Shown: piece after piece, positions 1 through 8,881 of the stretch
Numbering within the stretch: position 1 is the stretch's first letter
Layout of the letters: every line of letters begins with the position of its first letter
NCBI GenBank assembly: GCA_050110875.1
Contig: CP188828.1
Coordinates: forward strand, 2,728,001 to 2,792,000
Direction of reading: 5' to 3'
Length of the DNA stretch: 64,000 nucleotides
From: Methyloligella sp050110875
GTDB lineage: Bacteria; Pseudomonadota; Alphaproteobacteria; Rhizobiales; Methyloligellaceae
The notes under the pieces: generated by a model
Database searches by the model: none
Told to the model about the DNA's origin: nothing
What the model saw: the letters and a program-made list of their open reading frames with translations, nothing else
Made by a program: the position numbers and the translations under genes

Positions 1-201
1 CTGAAATGGGCCCTGTTCTGGGAGCGGCTGGGGCTCGTGCTGTGGCCAGCCTTCTCCGGCGTCATCATGGTGGAAGCCTCGAAGCAGGTTTACGGCGCCG
101 TGCCGTCCAAGGCGAAGCGCCGGCGGGCGGGACGCTTCGCGCCGGTGCCGGCGGGGGCCGTGACGCCGTTCCGGCGGGATGGGAATTCGGAGAAGTCTTA
201 G
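1..201 (+). CDS. C-terminal fragment of a probable SAM-dependent methyltransferase
   Basis: Open from the first base of the window in frame 1 and ends at a TAG, leaving 66 residues, so the start lies outside. The visible tail (a Trp/Leu-rich WERLGLVLW stretch, then SGVIMVEASKQVYG, then a basic Arg/Lys- and Pro-rich end) looks like the C-terminus of a class I methyltransferase often found beside metW in Hyphomicrobiales. That is recall of family and context; the SAM-binding motifs are not in view. It converges on metW, with a GC-rich hairpin between them. Confidence 0.5.
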   Translation: MKWALFWERLGLVLWPAFSGVIMVEASKQVYGAVPSKAKRRRAGRFAPVPAGAVTPFRRDGNSEKS

Positions 202-221
202 CGGGGCGGCACAGAGTGCTC

Positions 222-242
222 CCTCTCCCCGCCGGGGAGAGG
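222..242. terminator. GC-rich hairpin between convergent genes
   Basis: A perfect 9-bp inverted repeat (CCTCTCCCC / GGGGAGAGG, 3-nt loop) lies between the stop of the upstream gene and the stop of metW. There is no T-run, so it could be a weak bidirectional terminator or one of the palindromic intergenic repeats common in these genomes. Confidence 0.4.
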
Positions 243-280
243 TGAATTGCGCCTGTGGCAGGGTCTGATGCTCTAAGCCG

Positions 281-922
281 CTACCGGGTCAGCATGAACA
301 CCGCCTGCTCGCCGAACAGGTTCTGGGCGAAGAAGGGCATGGTGAATCCCAGCCTGTAGCCATAGGCGTTCAGTACCTCGGCGCGCTCGACCTTGGCGCC
401 GAGCTCGCCGCAGAGCGCGGAGAAATCCTTGATGCTGCACAGATGGATGTTCGGCGTTTCGTACCAGCTATCGGGCAGGTAGGAGGTGCGCGGCATGGTG
501 CCCTTGAACAGAAGCTGGGTGCGCATCCGCCAATGGCCGAAATTCGGGAACGACACGATGACGTGGCGGCCGATGCGGAGCAGCTGCTGCAGCACCTCCT
601 TCGGTTGCCGGGTCGCCTGAATGGTCTGGCTCAGGATGACGAAGTCGAAGGCGCCGTCGGGGTAGTAGATCAGGTCGCGATCGGCATCACCCTGTATCAC
701 GGAGAGGCCCTGGGCCACGCAGGCGTTCACGCCTTGCTGAGAAATCTCGATGCCGCGGCCGTCCACGTGGTGCTTGTCGGACAGGATGCGCAGGAGACCG
801 CCGTCGCCGCAGCCGATATCGAGCACGCGGGAGCCGCGGGTCACCATCTCGGCAATCAACAGCAGATCGATGCGCGAGGTGTCGGTCTTGCGGACGGTCT
901 GGGAGGTTGGATGGACGTTCAT
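281..922 (-). CDS. metW: Methionine biosynthesis protein MetW
   Basis: 213-aa methyltransferase-fold protein with the SAM-binding motif VLDIGCGDG at residues 33-41. The typical MetW blocks SQTIQATRQP and SFPNFGHWRMR lie in the middle and AYGYRLGF near the end. MetW works with MetX in homoserine acylation for methionine synthesis; its exact biochemical role is less clear than that of MetX. Its ATG follows the metX TAG with no gap, so the two are surely co-transcribed and translationally coupled. Length matches the family. Confidence 0.93.
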   Translation of the reverse strand: MNVHPTSQTVRKTDTSRIDLLLIAEMVTRGSRVLDIGCGDGGLLRILSDKHHVDGRGIEISQQGVNACVAQGLSVIQGDADRDLIYYPDGAFDFVILSQTIQATRQPKEVLQQLLRIGRHVIVSFPNFGHWRMRTQLLFKGTMPRTSYLPDSWYETPNIHLCSIKDFSALCGELGAKVERAEVLNAYGYRLGFTMPFFAQNLFGEQAVFMLTR

Positions 923-2131
923 CTAAACGCCTCCCCCGCCCGCGCCGTTCAGCCCGCGCTTGGCGGCGGCGGCCCCCAGGAAGCCGCGCACGGTGTCGAA
1001 CAGCTCCGGCTCGTGGAGCAGGAAGGCGTCGTGGCCCTTGTCGGTCTCGATCTCCACGAAGCTGACATTGGCGGCGACGGCGTTCAGGGCATGCACGATC
1101 TCGCGGCTCTCCTCGGTGGGGAACAGCCAGTCGCTGGTGAAGGAGATCAGGCAGAAACGCGTCTTGGTGCCGGTGAAGGCGTTGGCCAGCACGCCGTCAT
1201 GATCCGCGGCGATGTCGAAATAGTCCATCGCCCGGGTGATGTAGAGATAGGAGTTGGCGTCGAAGCGGTCGACGAAGCTCACGCCCTGATGGCGCAGATA
1301 GCTTTCCACCTGGAAATCCGCATCGAAGCCAAAGGTCACCTTGTCGCGATCCTGGAGGTTGCGGCCGAACTTCCGGTACAGCGCCTGATCGGAGAGATAG
1401 GTGATGTGGGCGGCCATGCGGGCCACGGCGAGGCCTTTGCGCGGCAGCTTCTTCTCGTCGTCATAGCGCCCGCCGCACCAATCGGGATCGGCCATGACGG
1501 CCTGGCGCCCGACCTCGTGGAAGGCGATGTTCTGAGACGAGTGGCGCGCCGAGCAGGCGATCGGGATCGCCGAGAAGACGCGGTCCTTGTATTTCGCGGC
1601 CCATTCCAGGGTCTGCATGCCGCCCATGGAGCCGCCGATGACACAGAGCAGCTGCTCGATGCCGAGATGGTCCATCAGGCGGGCCTGGGCCCGGACCATG
1701 TCGCCGATGGTGATGACCGGGAAATCGGGACCGTAGGTCTTGCCGGTCTCCGGATTCGGTGAGCTCGGGCCGGTGGAGCCCATGCAGCCGCCCAGCACGT
1801 TGGTGCAGATGACGAAGTATTTGTCCGTATCGACGGGCTTGCCGGGGCCGACCATGGTGGTCCACCAGCCGGGCTTGCCGGTGATCGGATGCGGATTGGC
1901 GACATGCTGATCGCCCGTCAGGGCATGGCAGATCAAGACCGCATTGGATTTGTCGGCGTTGAGGGTGCCGTAGGTCTTATAGGCGATCGAAAACGGCGCC
2001 AGCGCGCCGCCGCAATCCAGCGGCAAGGGCTGGTCGGCCGGAAATTGGACGATCTCGCTCGAAGGATTGGATACTTGCGCCAATCTGAGCGAACTTTCCG
2101 AAAAGGCCTCCGCTTTGGGGCTCTCGCTCAT
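923..2131 (-). CDS. metX: Homoserine O-acyltransferase MetX
   Basis: 402-aa alpha/beta hydrolase-fold enzyme that acylates homoserine with an acyl-CoA to start methionine synthesis in the cytoplasm. The nucleophile elbow GGSMGG is at about residues 166-171 (Ser168), preceded by the family block LGGCMGSTGPSS. The catalytic Asp is in SDWLFP and the His in GHDAF near the C-terminus. I chose the ATG at 2131 because AAGG/GCGAG lies just upstream and its N-terminus fits; a TTG at 2173 would add 14 residues. Acetyl versus succinyl specificity cannot be read from these motifs alone. First gene of metX-metW, divergent from hisC. Confidence 0.93.
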   Translation of the reverse strand: MSESPKAEAFSESSLRLAQVSNPSSEIVQFPADQPLPLDCGGALAPFSIAYKTYGTLNADKSNAVLICHALTGDQHVANPHPITGKPGWWTTMVGPGKPVDTDKYFVICTNVLGGCMGSTGPSSPNPETGKTYGPDFPVITIGDMVRAQARLMDHLGIEQLLCVIGGSMGGMQTLEWAAKYKDRVFSAIPIACSARHSSQNIAFHEVGRQAVMADPDWCGGRYDDEKKLPRKGLAVARMAAHITYLSDQALYRKFGRNLQDRDKVTFGFDADFQVESYLRHQGVSFVDRFDANSYLYITRAMDYFDIAADHDGVLANAFTGTKTRFCLISFTSDWLFPTEESREIVHALNAVAANVSFVEIETDKGHDAFLLHEPELFDTVRGFLGAAAAKRGLNGAGGGGV

Positions 2132-2319
2132 ATTCTCGCCTTCTCGCACCTCACTCGAGGGTCTTTGAAGCAACCTAGGCTCCGCTAGCTATGCCCTTAC
2201 AGGGATAAGTCAATCATTCTTTCCTTTGCTTTTACTGAAGGATTGGTCCTATCACAGGGCGGGCCCCGAGGGGGCCGTTCGGTTTTTCGGTTTATCAGCT
2301 TCAGGAGTTTTCGGACATT

Positions 2320-3456
2320 ATGGCGAAGCGCAAGCTAGCCCCGCGTCCGGGGATTCTCGATATCGAGCCTTACGTGCCGGGCAAGAGCAAGCTCGCCAGC
2401 GGCGCGCCGGCGATCAAGCTGTCCTCGAACGAGAACCCCTTCGGGGCTTCCCCGAAGGCGGTGGCTGCGTTCAAGACGGCGGCGGATCGGCTCTCGCTCT
2501 ACCCGGAAGGCTCGGCGTCCGCGCTGCGCGAGACGATCGGCGCCTTCTACGGGCTCGACCCGGCGCAAATCGTGTGCGGCGCCGGTTCGGACGAGATCTT
2601 GAACCTTCTGGCCCAGGCCTATCTCGGTCCCGGCGACGAGGCGGTCTACAGCCGGCACGGCTTTCTGGTCTATCCGATCGTGATCAAGGCGAGCGGCGCC
2701 ACGCCTGTGGTGGCACAGGAGACGAATCTCACGGCGGATGTCGACAATCTGCTGGCCTGCGTCACGACGCGGACCCGGGTGGTCTATCTCGCCAACCCGA
2801 ACAATCCAACGGGCACCTATCTGCCGTTCGAGGAGCTGAAGCGGCTGCGCGACGGGCTGCCCGAAGACGTGCTGCTGGTGATCGATGCGGCCTATGCTGA
2901 ATACGTGCTGAAGGAGGATTACCAGCCGGGAATCGCGCTGGTGGACGCCATGCCCAATACGGTGATGACGCGGACCTTCTCCAAGATCTACGGGCTCGCA
3001 GCGGCGCGGGTCGGCTGGGCCTATTGCCCGCCGGAGATCGCCGACGTGCTGAACCGGATCCGCGGGCCGTTCAACCTGACCGGACCTTCGGTCGCCGCCG
3101 GTGTCGCGGCGCTGGAAGACCAGGAGTTCGCCCGGCAGTCGGCGGAGCATAACCGCATCTGGCGGGAGGTTTTGACCGACGAGCTTGAGAAATTCGGGCT
3201 GGTGGTGACGCCGAGCGCGGCGAATTTCCTGCTGGTGCATTTTCCGGCGAACGAGGAAGGCGGCGCCTTGGCGGCGGACGCCTACCTGCAGGCGAACGGG
3301 ATCATCCTGCGGCGCATGGAGGCTTACGGTCTCCCCCATGCCTTACGCCTGAGCGTCGGAACCGAGGCGCAGAACAGGGCCGTTCTGGCCGCGCTGAAAG
3401 GATTCGTCGAAAGCAGCTCCGCTCCGCGGGTCAAGAACGGTGCGGGCGCCGCATGA
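2320..3456 (+). CDS. hisC: Histidinol-phosphate aminotransferase
   Basis: 378-aa class I/II aminotransferase that uses PLP to convert imidazole acetol phosphate to histidinol phosphate. Visible features are the SSNENPFG substrate block (35-42), NPNNPTG (159-165), the YAEY segment and the Schiff-base lysine in TFSKIYGLA (Lys222). The ATG is preceded by CAGGAG. It overlaps the next gene (ATGA junction), and HisC-TyrC pairing is common in alphaproteobacteria, where such enzymes may also transaminate aromatic 2-oxo acids; that second activity is inference. Confidence 0.93.
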   Translation: MAKRKLAPRPGILDIEPYVPGKSKLASGAPAIKLSSNENPFGASPKAVAAFKTAADRLSLYPEGSASALRETIGAFYGLDPAQIVCGAGSDEILNLLAQAYLGPGDEAVYSRHGFLVYPIVIKASGATPVVAQETNLTADVDNLLACVTTRTRVVYLANPNNPTGTYLPFEELKRLRDGLPEDVLLVIDAAYAEYVLKEDYQPGIALVDAMPNTVMTRTFSKIYGLAAARVGWAYCPPEIADVLNRIRGPFNLTGPSVAAGVAALEDQEFARQSAEHNRIWREVLTDELEKFGLVVTPSAANFLLVHFPANEEGGALAADAYLQANGIILRRMEAYGLPHALRLSVGTEAQNRAVLAALKGFVESSSAPRVKNGAGAA

Positions 3457-4397
3457 CTCAGAAGCTGTTCGACACCGTCGCGATCCTGGGTCTCGGCCTG
3501 ATCGGGTCCTCCCTGGCGCGTGCCGTCCGGGAGAAAGGGCTTGCCGCACGGGTGATCGGCTACGACCGGTCGGAGGAGGTGCGGGCGCGGGCCGAAGCGC
3601 TGGCGTTTTGCGATTTGATCGCCGCGACACCGGACGCGGCCGTAAGGGATGCCGATCTGGTTGTCCTGGCCATGCCGGTGGGTGCCGTCGGCGAGGCGGC
3701 CGAGGCGATTGCCGGCGCCCTGAAGCCGGGCGCGATCGTCACCGATGTGGGCGGCGTGAAATGCGCGGTGATCGAGAAGGTCGAAGCGGCGCTGCCGGAA
3801 GCGGTCGCCTTCGTGCCGGGGCATCCGATCGCCGGCACGGAGCATTCCGGTCCCGAGGCGGGTTTCGCCACGCTGTTCGAGGGGCGCTGGGCGATCCTGA
3901 CGCCGTCTTCAAGGACCACGGATGCTGCACTTGCGAAGATCGGCGATCTTTGGCACGCGCTGGGCTCCGACGTGGAGACCATGACGCCGGAGCATCACGA
4001 TCTGGTGCTTGCGACGACCAGCCATCTTCCCCATCTCATCGCCTTCAATATCGTCGGTACGGCGGCGGATATGGAGGAGGTGACGCGCTCGGAGGTGATC
4101 AAGTTTTCCGCGGGCGGTTTCCGGGATTTTACCCGGATCGCAGCGTCGGACCCGGTGATGTGGCGGGATATCTTCCTCAACAACAAAGAGGCCGTGCTGG
4201 AGATGCTGGGCCGCTTCTCGGAAGATCTCGCCGCGCTGCAGCGGATGATCCGCTGGGAGGACGGCGAGGCCTTGCAGGATCTCTTCACCCGCACCCGGGC
4301 CATCCGCCGTGGCATTATCGAAGCCGGCCAGGAAACCGAAGCGCCTGATTTCGGGCGGCGGGCCGCGGAGACTGAAGAGGTCAAGACCAAGGGCTGA
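3453..4397 (+). CDS. tyrC: Prephenate/arogenate (cyclohexadienyl) dehydrogenase
   Basis: 314-aa TyrA-family dehydrogenase of tyrosine synthesis. The N-terminal Rossmann motif GLGLIGSS is at residues 13-20. The conserved DVGGVK and HPIAGTE..GP blocks and the helical C-terminal dimerisation part (TSHLPH) are present. There is no chorismate mutase or ACT domain, so it is the monofunctional short form. It starts inside the hisC stop (ATGA overlap), implying coupling. Prephenate versus arogenate preference is not decidable here. Confidence 0.9.
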   Translation: MTQKLFDTVAILGLGLIGSSLARAVREKGLAARVIGYDRSEEVRARAEALAFCDLIAATPDAAVRDADLVVLAMPVGAVGEAAEAIAGALKPGAIVTDVGGVKCAVIEKVEAALPEAVAFVPGHPIAGTEHSGPEAGFATLFEGRWAILTPSSRTTDAALAKIGDLWHALGSDVETMTPEHHDLVLATTSHLPHLIAFNIVGTAADMEEVTRSEVIKFSAGGFRDFTRIAASDPVMWRDIFLNNKEAVLEMLGRFSEDLAALQRMIRWEDGEALQDLFTRTRAIRRGIIEAGQETEAPDFGRRAAETEEVKTKG

Positions 4398-4471
4398 TCC
4401 CTGTAAGCGGGATGGGGCGGTGACGGGCGCAAGGCCGGGGGACAAGGGTTTAAGGATTTCGAGCGGGAATC

Positions 4472-5011
4472 ATGGCGAGCGAGGAAGGGCTCTGGGTCTT
4501 CGGTTACGGCTCCTTGATGTGGCGGCCCGGCTTCTATTTCGACGAATCCCGGCCGGGCTTGCTGAAGGGCGCCCACCGGTCCATGTGCATCTATTCCATC
4601 TCCCATCGCGGCACGCCGGAACGGCCCGGGCTGGTGCTCGGGCTCGACCAGGGGGGCGCCTGCCGCGGGGTGGTGTTCCGCGTCCGGCAGGGTCACGAGG
4701 AGGAGACGCTGGACTATTTGCGCGAGCGTGAGCAGGTGACGAAGGTCTATCGGGAGAGCGTGCGGCCCGTGCAGCTGCTCGACGGCTCGGCGCGCAAGGT
4801 TCAGGCGATTTGCTTCCTGGTGGACCGCAATAACGGGCAATATGCCGGCCGCCTTCCCCTGGACGAGCAGATGCGTATCGTTTCGGAGGGAGTTGGCGAT
4901 TCGGGCAACAACGTCGAATACGTGCTGAACACGGTCCGGCATCTGGAAGATGCGGGCGTGCACGACCGGCTGCTCAGCGGACTCGCGGCCCGGCTCACCG
5001 GCCGGCTCTAG
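4472..5011 (+). CDS. chaC: ChaC-type gamma-glutamylcyclotransferase
   Basis: 179 aa. The N-terminal VFGYGSLMW block is the ChaC signature, and the acidic YLREREQV segment carries the likely catalytic Glu (85 or 87). ChaC enzymes cleave glutathione to 5-oxoproline and Cys-Gly in the cytosol. The C-terminal part keeps the DRNNGQYAG and SGNNVEYVLNTV..L blocks usual in proteobacterial members. It is 75 bp downstream of tyrC on the same strand and ends in a hairpin. Physiological role here (glutathione turnover) is inferred from the family. Confidence 0.9.
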   Translation: MASEEGLWVFGYGSLMWRPGFYFDESRPGLLKGAHRSMCIYSISHRGTPERPGLVLGLDQGGACRGVVFRVRQGHEEETLDYLREREQVTKVYRESVRPVQLLDGSARKVQAICFLVDRNNGQYAGRLPLDEQMRIVSEGVGDSGNNVEYVLNTVRHLEDAGVHDRLLSGLAARLTGRL

Positions 5012-5019
5012 CGGCCGGT
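4997..5019 (+). terminator. Hairpin at the chaC stop codon
   Basis: Perfect 8-bp arms ACCGGCCG / CGGCCGGT around a 7-nt loop that contains the chaC TAG, followed by only a short T stretch. Probably the chaC terminator, facing the convergent gene. Confidence 0.45.
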
Positions 5020-5053
5020 TTCAGGAAAAAACGAAAAAGCTCGAAAAACGCCG

Positions 5054-5467
5054 CTACGCAGCGACGGCGATGGGGCCGGCTTGATTCTGCGCGGTCAGGA
5101 GATCGTCGCAGACATCCGCCCGCTCCGCGTCGGTCTCGGCCAGAAGATGGATATGCACCTCGTTGGCGCCGAGCTTGGCGCCCTGGTGGCGAAGCGCTGC
5201 CAGGTTGAGGGAAGAGGCATCGCCCGTTGTCTCGCCGATGGCCAGGGGCGTGCGGCTGCCATCCTCGTCGCGACGGACCAGGATGTAGTTCGCCTGGGGC
5301 AGGGCCGGACAGCCGATCAGGCTATAGACGCTATGCAGATAGCGCCGGCCCGATGCGCCCCGCCAATAGTGAAAAGCTTGCCGAAAGGCCTCCTCTGCGC
5401 AGACGAGCGCGGGCTCGTCGGCCGGGCCAACCGTTTCGGGGCCAATATTTGCGGCGGTCACGAACAT
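5054..5467 (-). CDS. Conserved hypothetical protein
   Basis: 137 aa, not assigned to a named family. No signal peptide or membrane segment. Notable are a YWRGASGRRYLHSVYSL segment near residues 34-50 and a hydrophobic stretch around ANYILVRRDEDG. The region GANEVHIHLLAETDAERADVC would fit a small alpha/beta cytosolic protein. It is convergent with chaC, and the upstream 190 bp before plsC carry no gene. The frame is clean and codon use matches the neighbours, so I take it as a real gene of unknown function. Confidence 0.7.
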   Translation of the reverse strand: MFVTAANIGPETVGPADEPALVCAEEAFRQAFHYWRGASGRRYLHSVYSLIGCPALPQANYILVRRDEDGSRTPLAIGETTGDASSLNLAALRHQGAKLGANEVHIHLLAETDAERADVCDDLLTAQNQAGPIAVAA

Positions 5468-5658
5468 GTCTGTAAAATCCGGTATCGTGCGATTCGTTCT
5501 GAAATGGGTCTGTCCGTGACGATTTCAAGTCAGGGCGAGACATTCCTCGTTCATTTCGCGAACAAATATAGAACAAACACCCTTTAACCGTCAAGCTGAG
5601 GGGTGAAACTCGTTGATTCCCGCGGAAGTTCCACAGCTCGGACCGGCTTCTTAGGAGC

Positions 5659-6399
5659 CTATGGCGAGCCCATTTGCGACCGCGTCTCCTGAGCCAAACG
5701 ATTCGAGGCGGATTCGATGGTTTGCTCGAGGCGCGGCAGGAATTCGTCCTTGGAAAGCCCGGGCGGAATGGGGGGCAGGAATTCGAAGACGATGGTACCG
5801 GGGGTGAGGAGCAGGCTGTGGCGCGGCCAGAACAACCCGGAATTGAGGGCAACAGGCACGCAGGGCACTTTCAGGGCCTGATAGAGCAGGAAAACGCCGG
5901 TCTTGTAGTCGGGCTCAGCGCCGACCGGCCGGCGGGTGCCTTCGGGAAAGATAATGATCTCGCGGCCCGCCGCGATCCGATGCTTGGCCTCCTTCAGCAT
6001 GTCGCGCAAGGCTTTGGCGCCCTGGTCCCGGGCGACCGGGATCATGCCGAATTTCTTCGAGAACCAGCCATGGAAGGGGATTTTGAACAGCTCCTTCTTC
6101 ATCAGATAGGCGGGATCGCGCAGCTGCGGCACCAGCGCGAAGGTCTCGAAGGCGGATTGGTGCTTCGAGGCGACCAGGCAGGCGCCATGCACCAGGTTTT
6201 CGCGCCCGCGAATCTCGAGCTTGATGCCCGCGACGGCGCGGAGCAGGAAGATTTCCAGGCGCGCGTTCAACGCAAATGCGACCATGGCCCAGGAGCGAGG
6301 CATCAGGAGCAGCGGCGACCACAGCACGACCATCGCCGTCGTCGTGGTGTAGAAGAGAAAATGGAACAGGATCGACCGCGCGTATTGGAAAGCCTGCAT
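5659..6399 (-). CDS. plsC: 1-acyl-sn-glycerol-3-phosphate acyltransferase
   Basis: 246-aa membrane-associated acyltransferase that makes phosphatidic acid from lysophosphatidic acid. A hydrophobic N-terminal segment spans about residues 10-33. The acyl-acceptor motif reads KHQSAFE (His80 with Glu85 where Asp is usual), and FPEGTR is at 151-156. I set the start at the ATG whose A overlaps the TGA of the upstream gene (TGATG), which removes a long non-homologous upstream extension. Co-transcribed with the YdcF-like gene. Confidence 0.9.
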   Translation of the reverse strand: MQAFQYARSILFHFLFYTTTTAMVVLWSPLLLMPRSWAMVAFALNARLEIFLLRAVAGIKLEIRGRENLVHGACLVASKHQSAFETFALVPQLRDPAYLMKKELFKIPFHGWFSKKFGMIPVARDQGAKALRDMLKEAKHRIAAGREIIIFPEGTRRPVGAEPDYKTGVFLLYQALKVPCVPVALNSGLFWPRHSLLLTPGTIVFEFLPPIPPGLSKDEFLPRLEQTIESASNRLAQETRSQMGSP

Positions 6400-7094
6400 C
6401 ACGGTTCGTCGATTTCCTCGGGCCGGGAGCGCCATTCGCCATAGACGATCTTGCTTACCACGCGGGTGGCGGCCAGCCGGACCATGGCGGGCAGATATTT
6501 CAGGTATTCGGACAAAAGCAGCTTGGTGGTGCCAGGATAAAGCCACCAATCGTCCAGATGCACCTTCTTGTCGATCACCGCGTAGGGATAGAGCTCGACG
6601 GCGGGCATGGTACGGCCGAGCTCGGCGAGCGCCCTGGGCATATGATAGTTGGACGTGACGATGATCACCGAGTGGTAGCCGTGTCTGGCGGCCCAGGCGG
6701 AGGTCTCGGTGGCGTTGTCGATGGTGTTCTGGGCTTCGTGATCGAGATCGACGCAGCAAGATAGATACTGGCTGTTCTTGGTGCCGAGGGCTTCCAGCTC
6801 CTTCTTGGTCGTCTTCTGGTAGACGCCGCTGATCAACAGCCGCTCCGCCTTGCCTTCGGCGAGCAGACCCATGGCCTCGTCGATGCGGGCGGCATCGCCG
6901 GTGAGCACGGCAATGCCCTCGGCCTTGGGCGGCTTCTTGAATTCGCGCTCGATACTGGACACGAAGAGCACGAAGCCGACCAGCAGAAGGGCGAAGAACA
7001 GAAGCAGCGCGTTGAAGGCCACTCTGAGCAATCCGTAGAGGATGCTTATTCTGGTCGACGATTTGATTGCTGTGTCCGACACGGTCTGATCCAT
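6399..7094 (-). CDS. YdcF/ElyC-family (DUF218) membrane protein
   Basis: 231 aa with one strong transmembrane helix (about residues 22-47: LLRVAFNALLLFFALLLVGF). A DUF218 domain follows, with IAVLTGD, the RLLISGV strand, the polar DLDHEAQNT..NATETSAWA block and VIIVTSNYHMPRAL. Such proteins are linked to cell-envelope sugar or peptidoglycan metabolism in some bacteria, but the exact reaction is not established, so none is assigned. The order ftsE-ftsX-DUF218-plsC on one strand is typical of alphaproteobacteria. Confidence 0.85.
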   Translation of the reverse strand: MDQTVSDTAIKSSTRISILYGLLRVAFNALLLFFALLLVGFVLFVSSIEREFKKPPKAEGIAVLTGDAARIDEAMGLLAEGKAERLLISGVYQKTTKKELEALGTKNSQYLSCCVDLDHEAQNTIDNATETSAWAARHGYHSVIIVTSNYHMPRALAELGRTMPAVELYPYAVIDKKVHLDDWWLYPGTTKLLLSEYLKYLPAMVRLAATRVVSKIVYGEWRSRPEEIDEP

Positions 7095-7189
7095 GCTGCC
7101 CCGGGCGGGCGAACAATAGGCTGAAATCGATCCGCGGAAAATCGCGTTCGGCTTATGCCTCGCGACGGTGGGCGATTGCTGGTGGACGC

Positions 7190-8197
7190 TTACTCCTGGC
7201 GAGCCTTCGCAGATTGATCGTATTTGCGCAGGACCCTGATGACGCCGAGGCGGGAGGTGATCATGCACAGACCGGCGACCACGATCACCACGAGGGCGAA
7301 GAGAAGATAGCCTGCGAAATCGAGAGAGCCGTTTCCGAAAAGCCGGCGCGTCTCGGCCGCGGCGACCATGCCGCCGCCCACCAAATGCATGAACAGGGGC
7401 AGGAGCAGGAAGACCAGGGCGGCTGCGACAGCGCCGGCCAGACCGGCCCGCAAGCCGAGGCCCAGGAAGTGGCGCTCGAACTCCCCGGCGATGAAGCTGT
7501 CGGAGGCGCCGATCAGATGCAGCACCTCGATTACCTCGCGATTGGAGGCCATGGCGCTGCGGGTCGCCGAGATGATAACGGCAACGGTCGCGGCGGCTAC
7601 GAGCCCCAGCAGGATCAAGCCGCCCATCGCCGCAGTGCGGGTGACGCCGCGAATCTCCGATTGCCAGCGGCGATGGTCGTCCAGGACCACGCCATCGAAA
7701 TTCTTCTCCAGCGCCTCGCCGATGAGATCGAGATCGGGCGGATCGGAGCGATCGATCTCGACCGCGATCAGCCGCGGTATGGGCAAGGTCTTGATGGCGT
7801 CGCTCTTGCCGAGCCAAGGCTCCAGGAGATCGGCGGAATCCTGCAGGGAGAGAGGCTTTACCTGGGTGATGCCCTTCTGCTTGGCGAGGAAAAGCGAAAC
7901 CAGGGTCATCTTCTTCTCGATGTCGGGGGCGTCGACGGGATCGAGCTCGACGGTGACCTCGCTCACCACGTCGTTGACCCAGGCGGAGGCGGATTGGTTG
8001 ATCATGTAGACCGTGCCCACCATCAGGCAGGCAAGGAAGGTCATGATGGCGATAACGACGGTGAGCGCGGTCCAGGCGATCGTCGCCTCAGGCAAAATCT
8101 GGGCATTCTCCGAGCGATAGCGGGCCGGGAGGATTCCCTGCCAAAGGCTATCCCAGGGGTAGCTGCGAAATTCGTCCCAGAGCTGCGAGGTGTTCAA
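7190..8197 (-). CDS. ftsX: Cell division ABC transporter permease FtsX
   Basis: 335-aa inner-membrane partner of FtsE. The FtsEX complex regulates septal peptidoglycan hydrolases during division. Layout: cytoplasmic N-terminus, first transmembrane helix at about residues 40-65, a large periplasmic loop, then three helices in the last 150 residues. The initiation codon is TTG within a TTGA overlap with the ftsE stop; GGAG lies 6 nt upstream. The overlap implies coupled translation and fixed stoichiometry with FtsE. Confidence 0.9.
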   Translation of the reverse strand: MNTSQLWDEFRSYPWDSLWQGILPARYRSENAQILPEATIAWTALTVVIAIMTFLACLMVGTVYMINQSASAWVNDVVSEVTVELDPVDAPDIEKKMTLVSLFLAKQKGITQVKPLSLQDSADLLEPWLGKSDAIKTLPIPRLIAVEIDRSDPPDLDLIGEALEKNFDGVVLDDHRRWQSEIRGVTRTAAMGGLILLGLVAAATVAVIISATRSAMASNREVIEVLHLIGASDSFIAGEFERHFLGLGLRAGLAGAVAAALVFLLLPLFMHLVGGGMVAAAETRRLFGNGSLDFAGYLLFALVVIVVAGLCMITSRLGVIRVLRKYDQSAKARQE

Positions 8198-8850
8198 TGG
8201 ATCTCCACATGGCCATTCTGAAGGACCAGCCGCGGCGCAGCGAGCTTGTCCATCAGACCGTAGTCGTGCGTTGCAATGATCACCGAAGTTCCGAACCTGT
8301 TAAGCTCGATGAAGAGGCGAAGCAACCGGTCGCCCATCTCCGGGTCGACATTGCCCGTGGGTTCGTCGGCGAGCAGAAGCTCGGGCTTGCCGATGACGGC
8401 GCGGGCGATGGCTGCGCGCTGCTTCTCGCCGCCGGAGAGCACTTCCGGATAGGCGTTGATCCGATGACCGAGATCGACCCAGCGCAGCAAATCCGTGACG
8501 TCTTCGCGATATTCGTTCGGCCGCAGCCCCATGACGCGCAAGGGAAGGGCGACATTCTCCCAGGTGGTGAGGTGATCGAGAAGCCGGAAATCCTGGAACA
8601 CGATACCGATACGGCGGCGCAGGCCGGCGCGGCCTGCCGGATCGAGCTCTTCGACATTCTGCCCGGCGACGTAGATCTGTCCGCCGGACGGCCGAAGCGA
8701 CATGAAGATCAGCTTGAGCAAGCTGGTCTTGCCAGCGCCGGAGGGGCCGGTCAAAAAGTGGAAAGAGCCACGATGGACGTGAAATGTGATATGACGCAGC
8801 ACCTCAGGGCCGGAGCCGTAGCGGAGCGCGACATTGTCAAAGCGTATCAA
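8194..8850 (-). CDS. ftsE: Cell division ATP-binding protein FtsE
   Basis: 218-aa ABC ATPase, the cytoplasmic motor of FtsEX. Walker A GPSGAGKT is at 35-42, the Q-loop in VFQDFRLL, the signature LSGGEKQR at 138-145, Walker B LLLADEP at 158-164 and the switch His in ATHDYGL. Size and motifs match FtsE. It is the first gene of the minus-strand run, with a long inverted repeat in its upstream region. Confidence 0.94.
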   Translation of the reverse strand: MIRFDNVALRYGSGPEVLRHITFHVHRGSFHFLTGPSGAGKTSLLKLIFMSLRPSGGQIYVAGQNVEELDPAGRAGLRRRIGIVFQDFRLLDHLTTWENVALPLRVMGLRPNEYREDVTDLLRWVDLGHRINAYPEVLSGGEKQRAAIARAVIGKPELLLADEPTGNVDPEMGDRLLRLFIELNRFGTSVIIATHDYGLMDKLAAPRLVLQNGHVEIH

Positions 8851-8881
8851 ACGTTTCCCTCAATGCGCCGTTTACCCCTGA

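Noticed and set aside
443..1762. Long plus-strand open frame (439 codons) opposite metX-metW
   Set aside because: Antisense shadow in high-GC DNA; metX and metW carry all catalytic motifs and a continuous homologous sequence, while the shadow is His/Val/Gly-rich with no recognisable domain.
2132..2319. SAM riboswitch upstream of metX
   Set aside because: SAM-II aptamers often precede metX in alphaproteobacteria, but the conserved pseudoknot and GCUAAAA-type segment are not seen in the metX leader.
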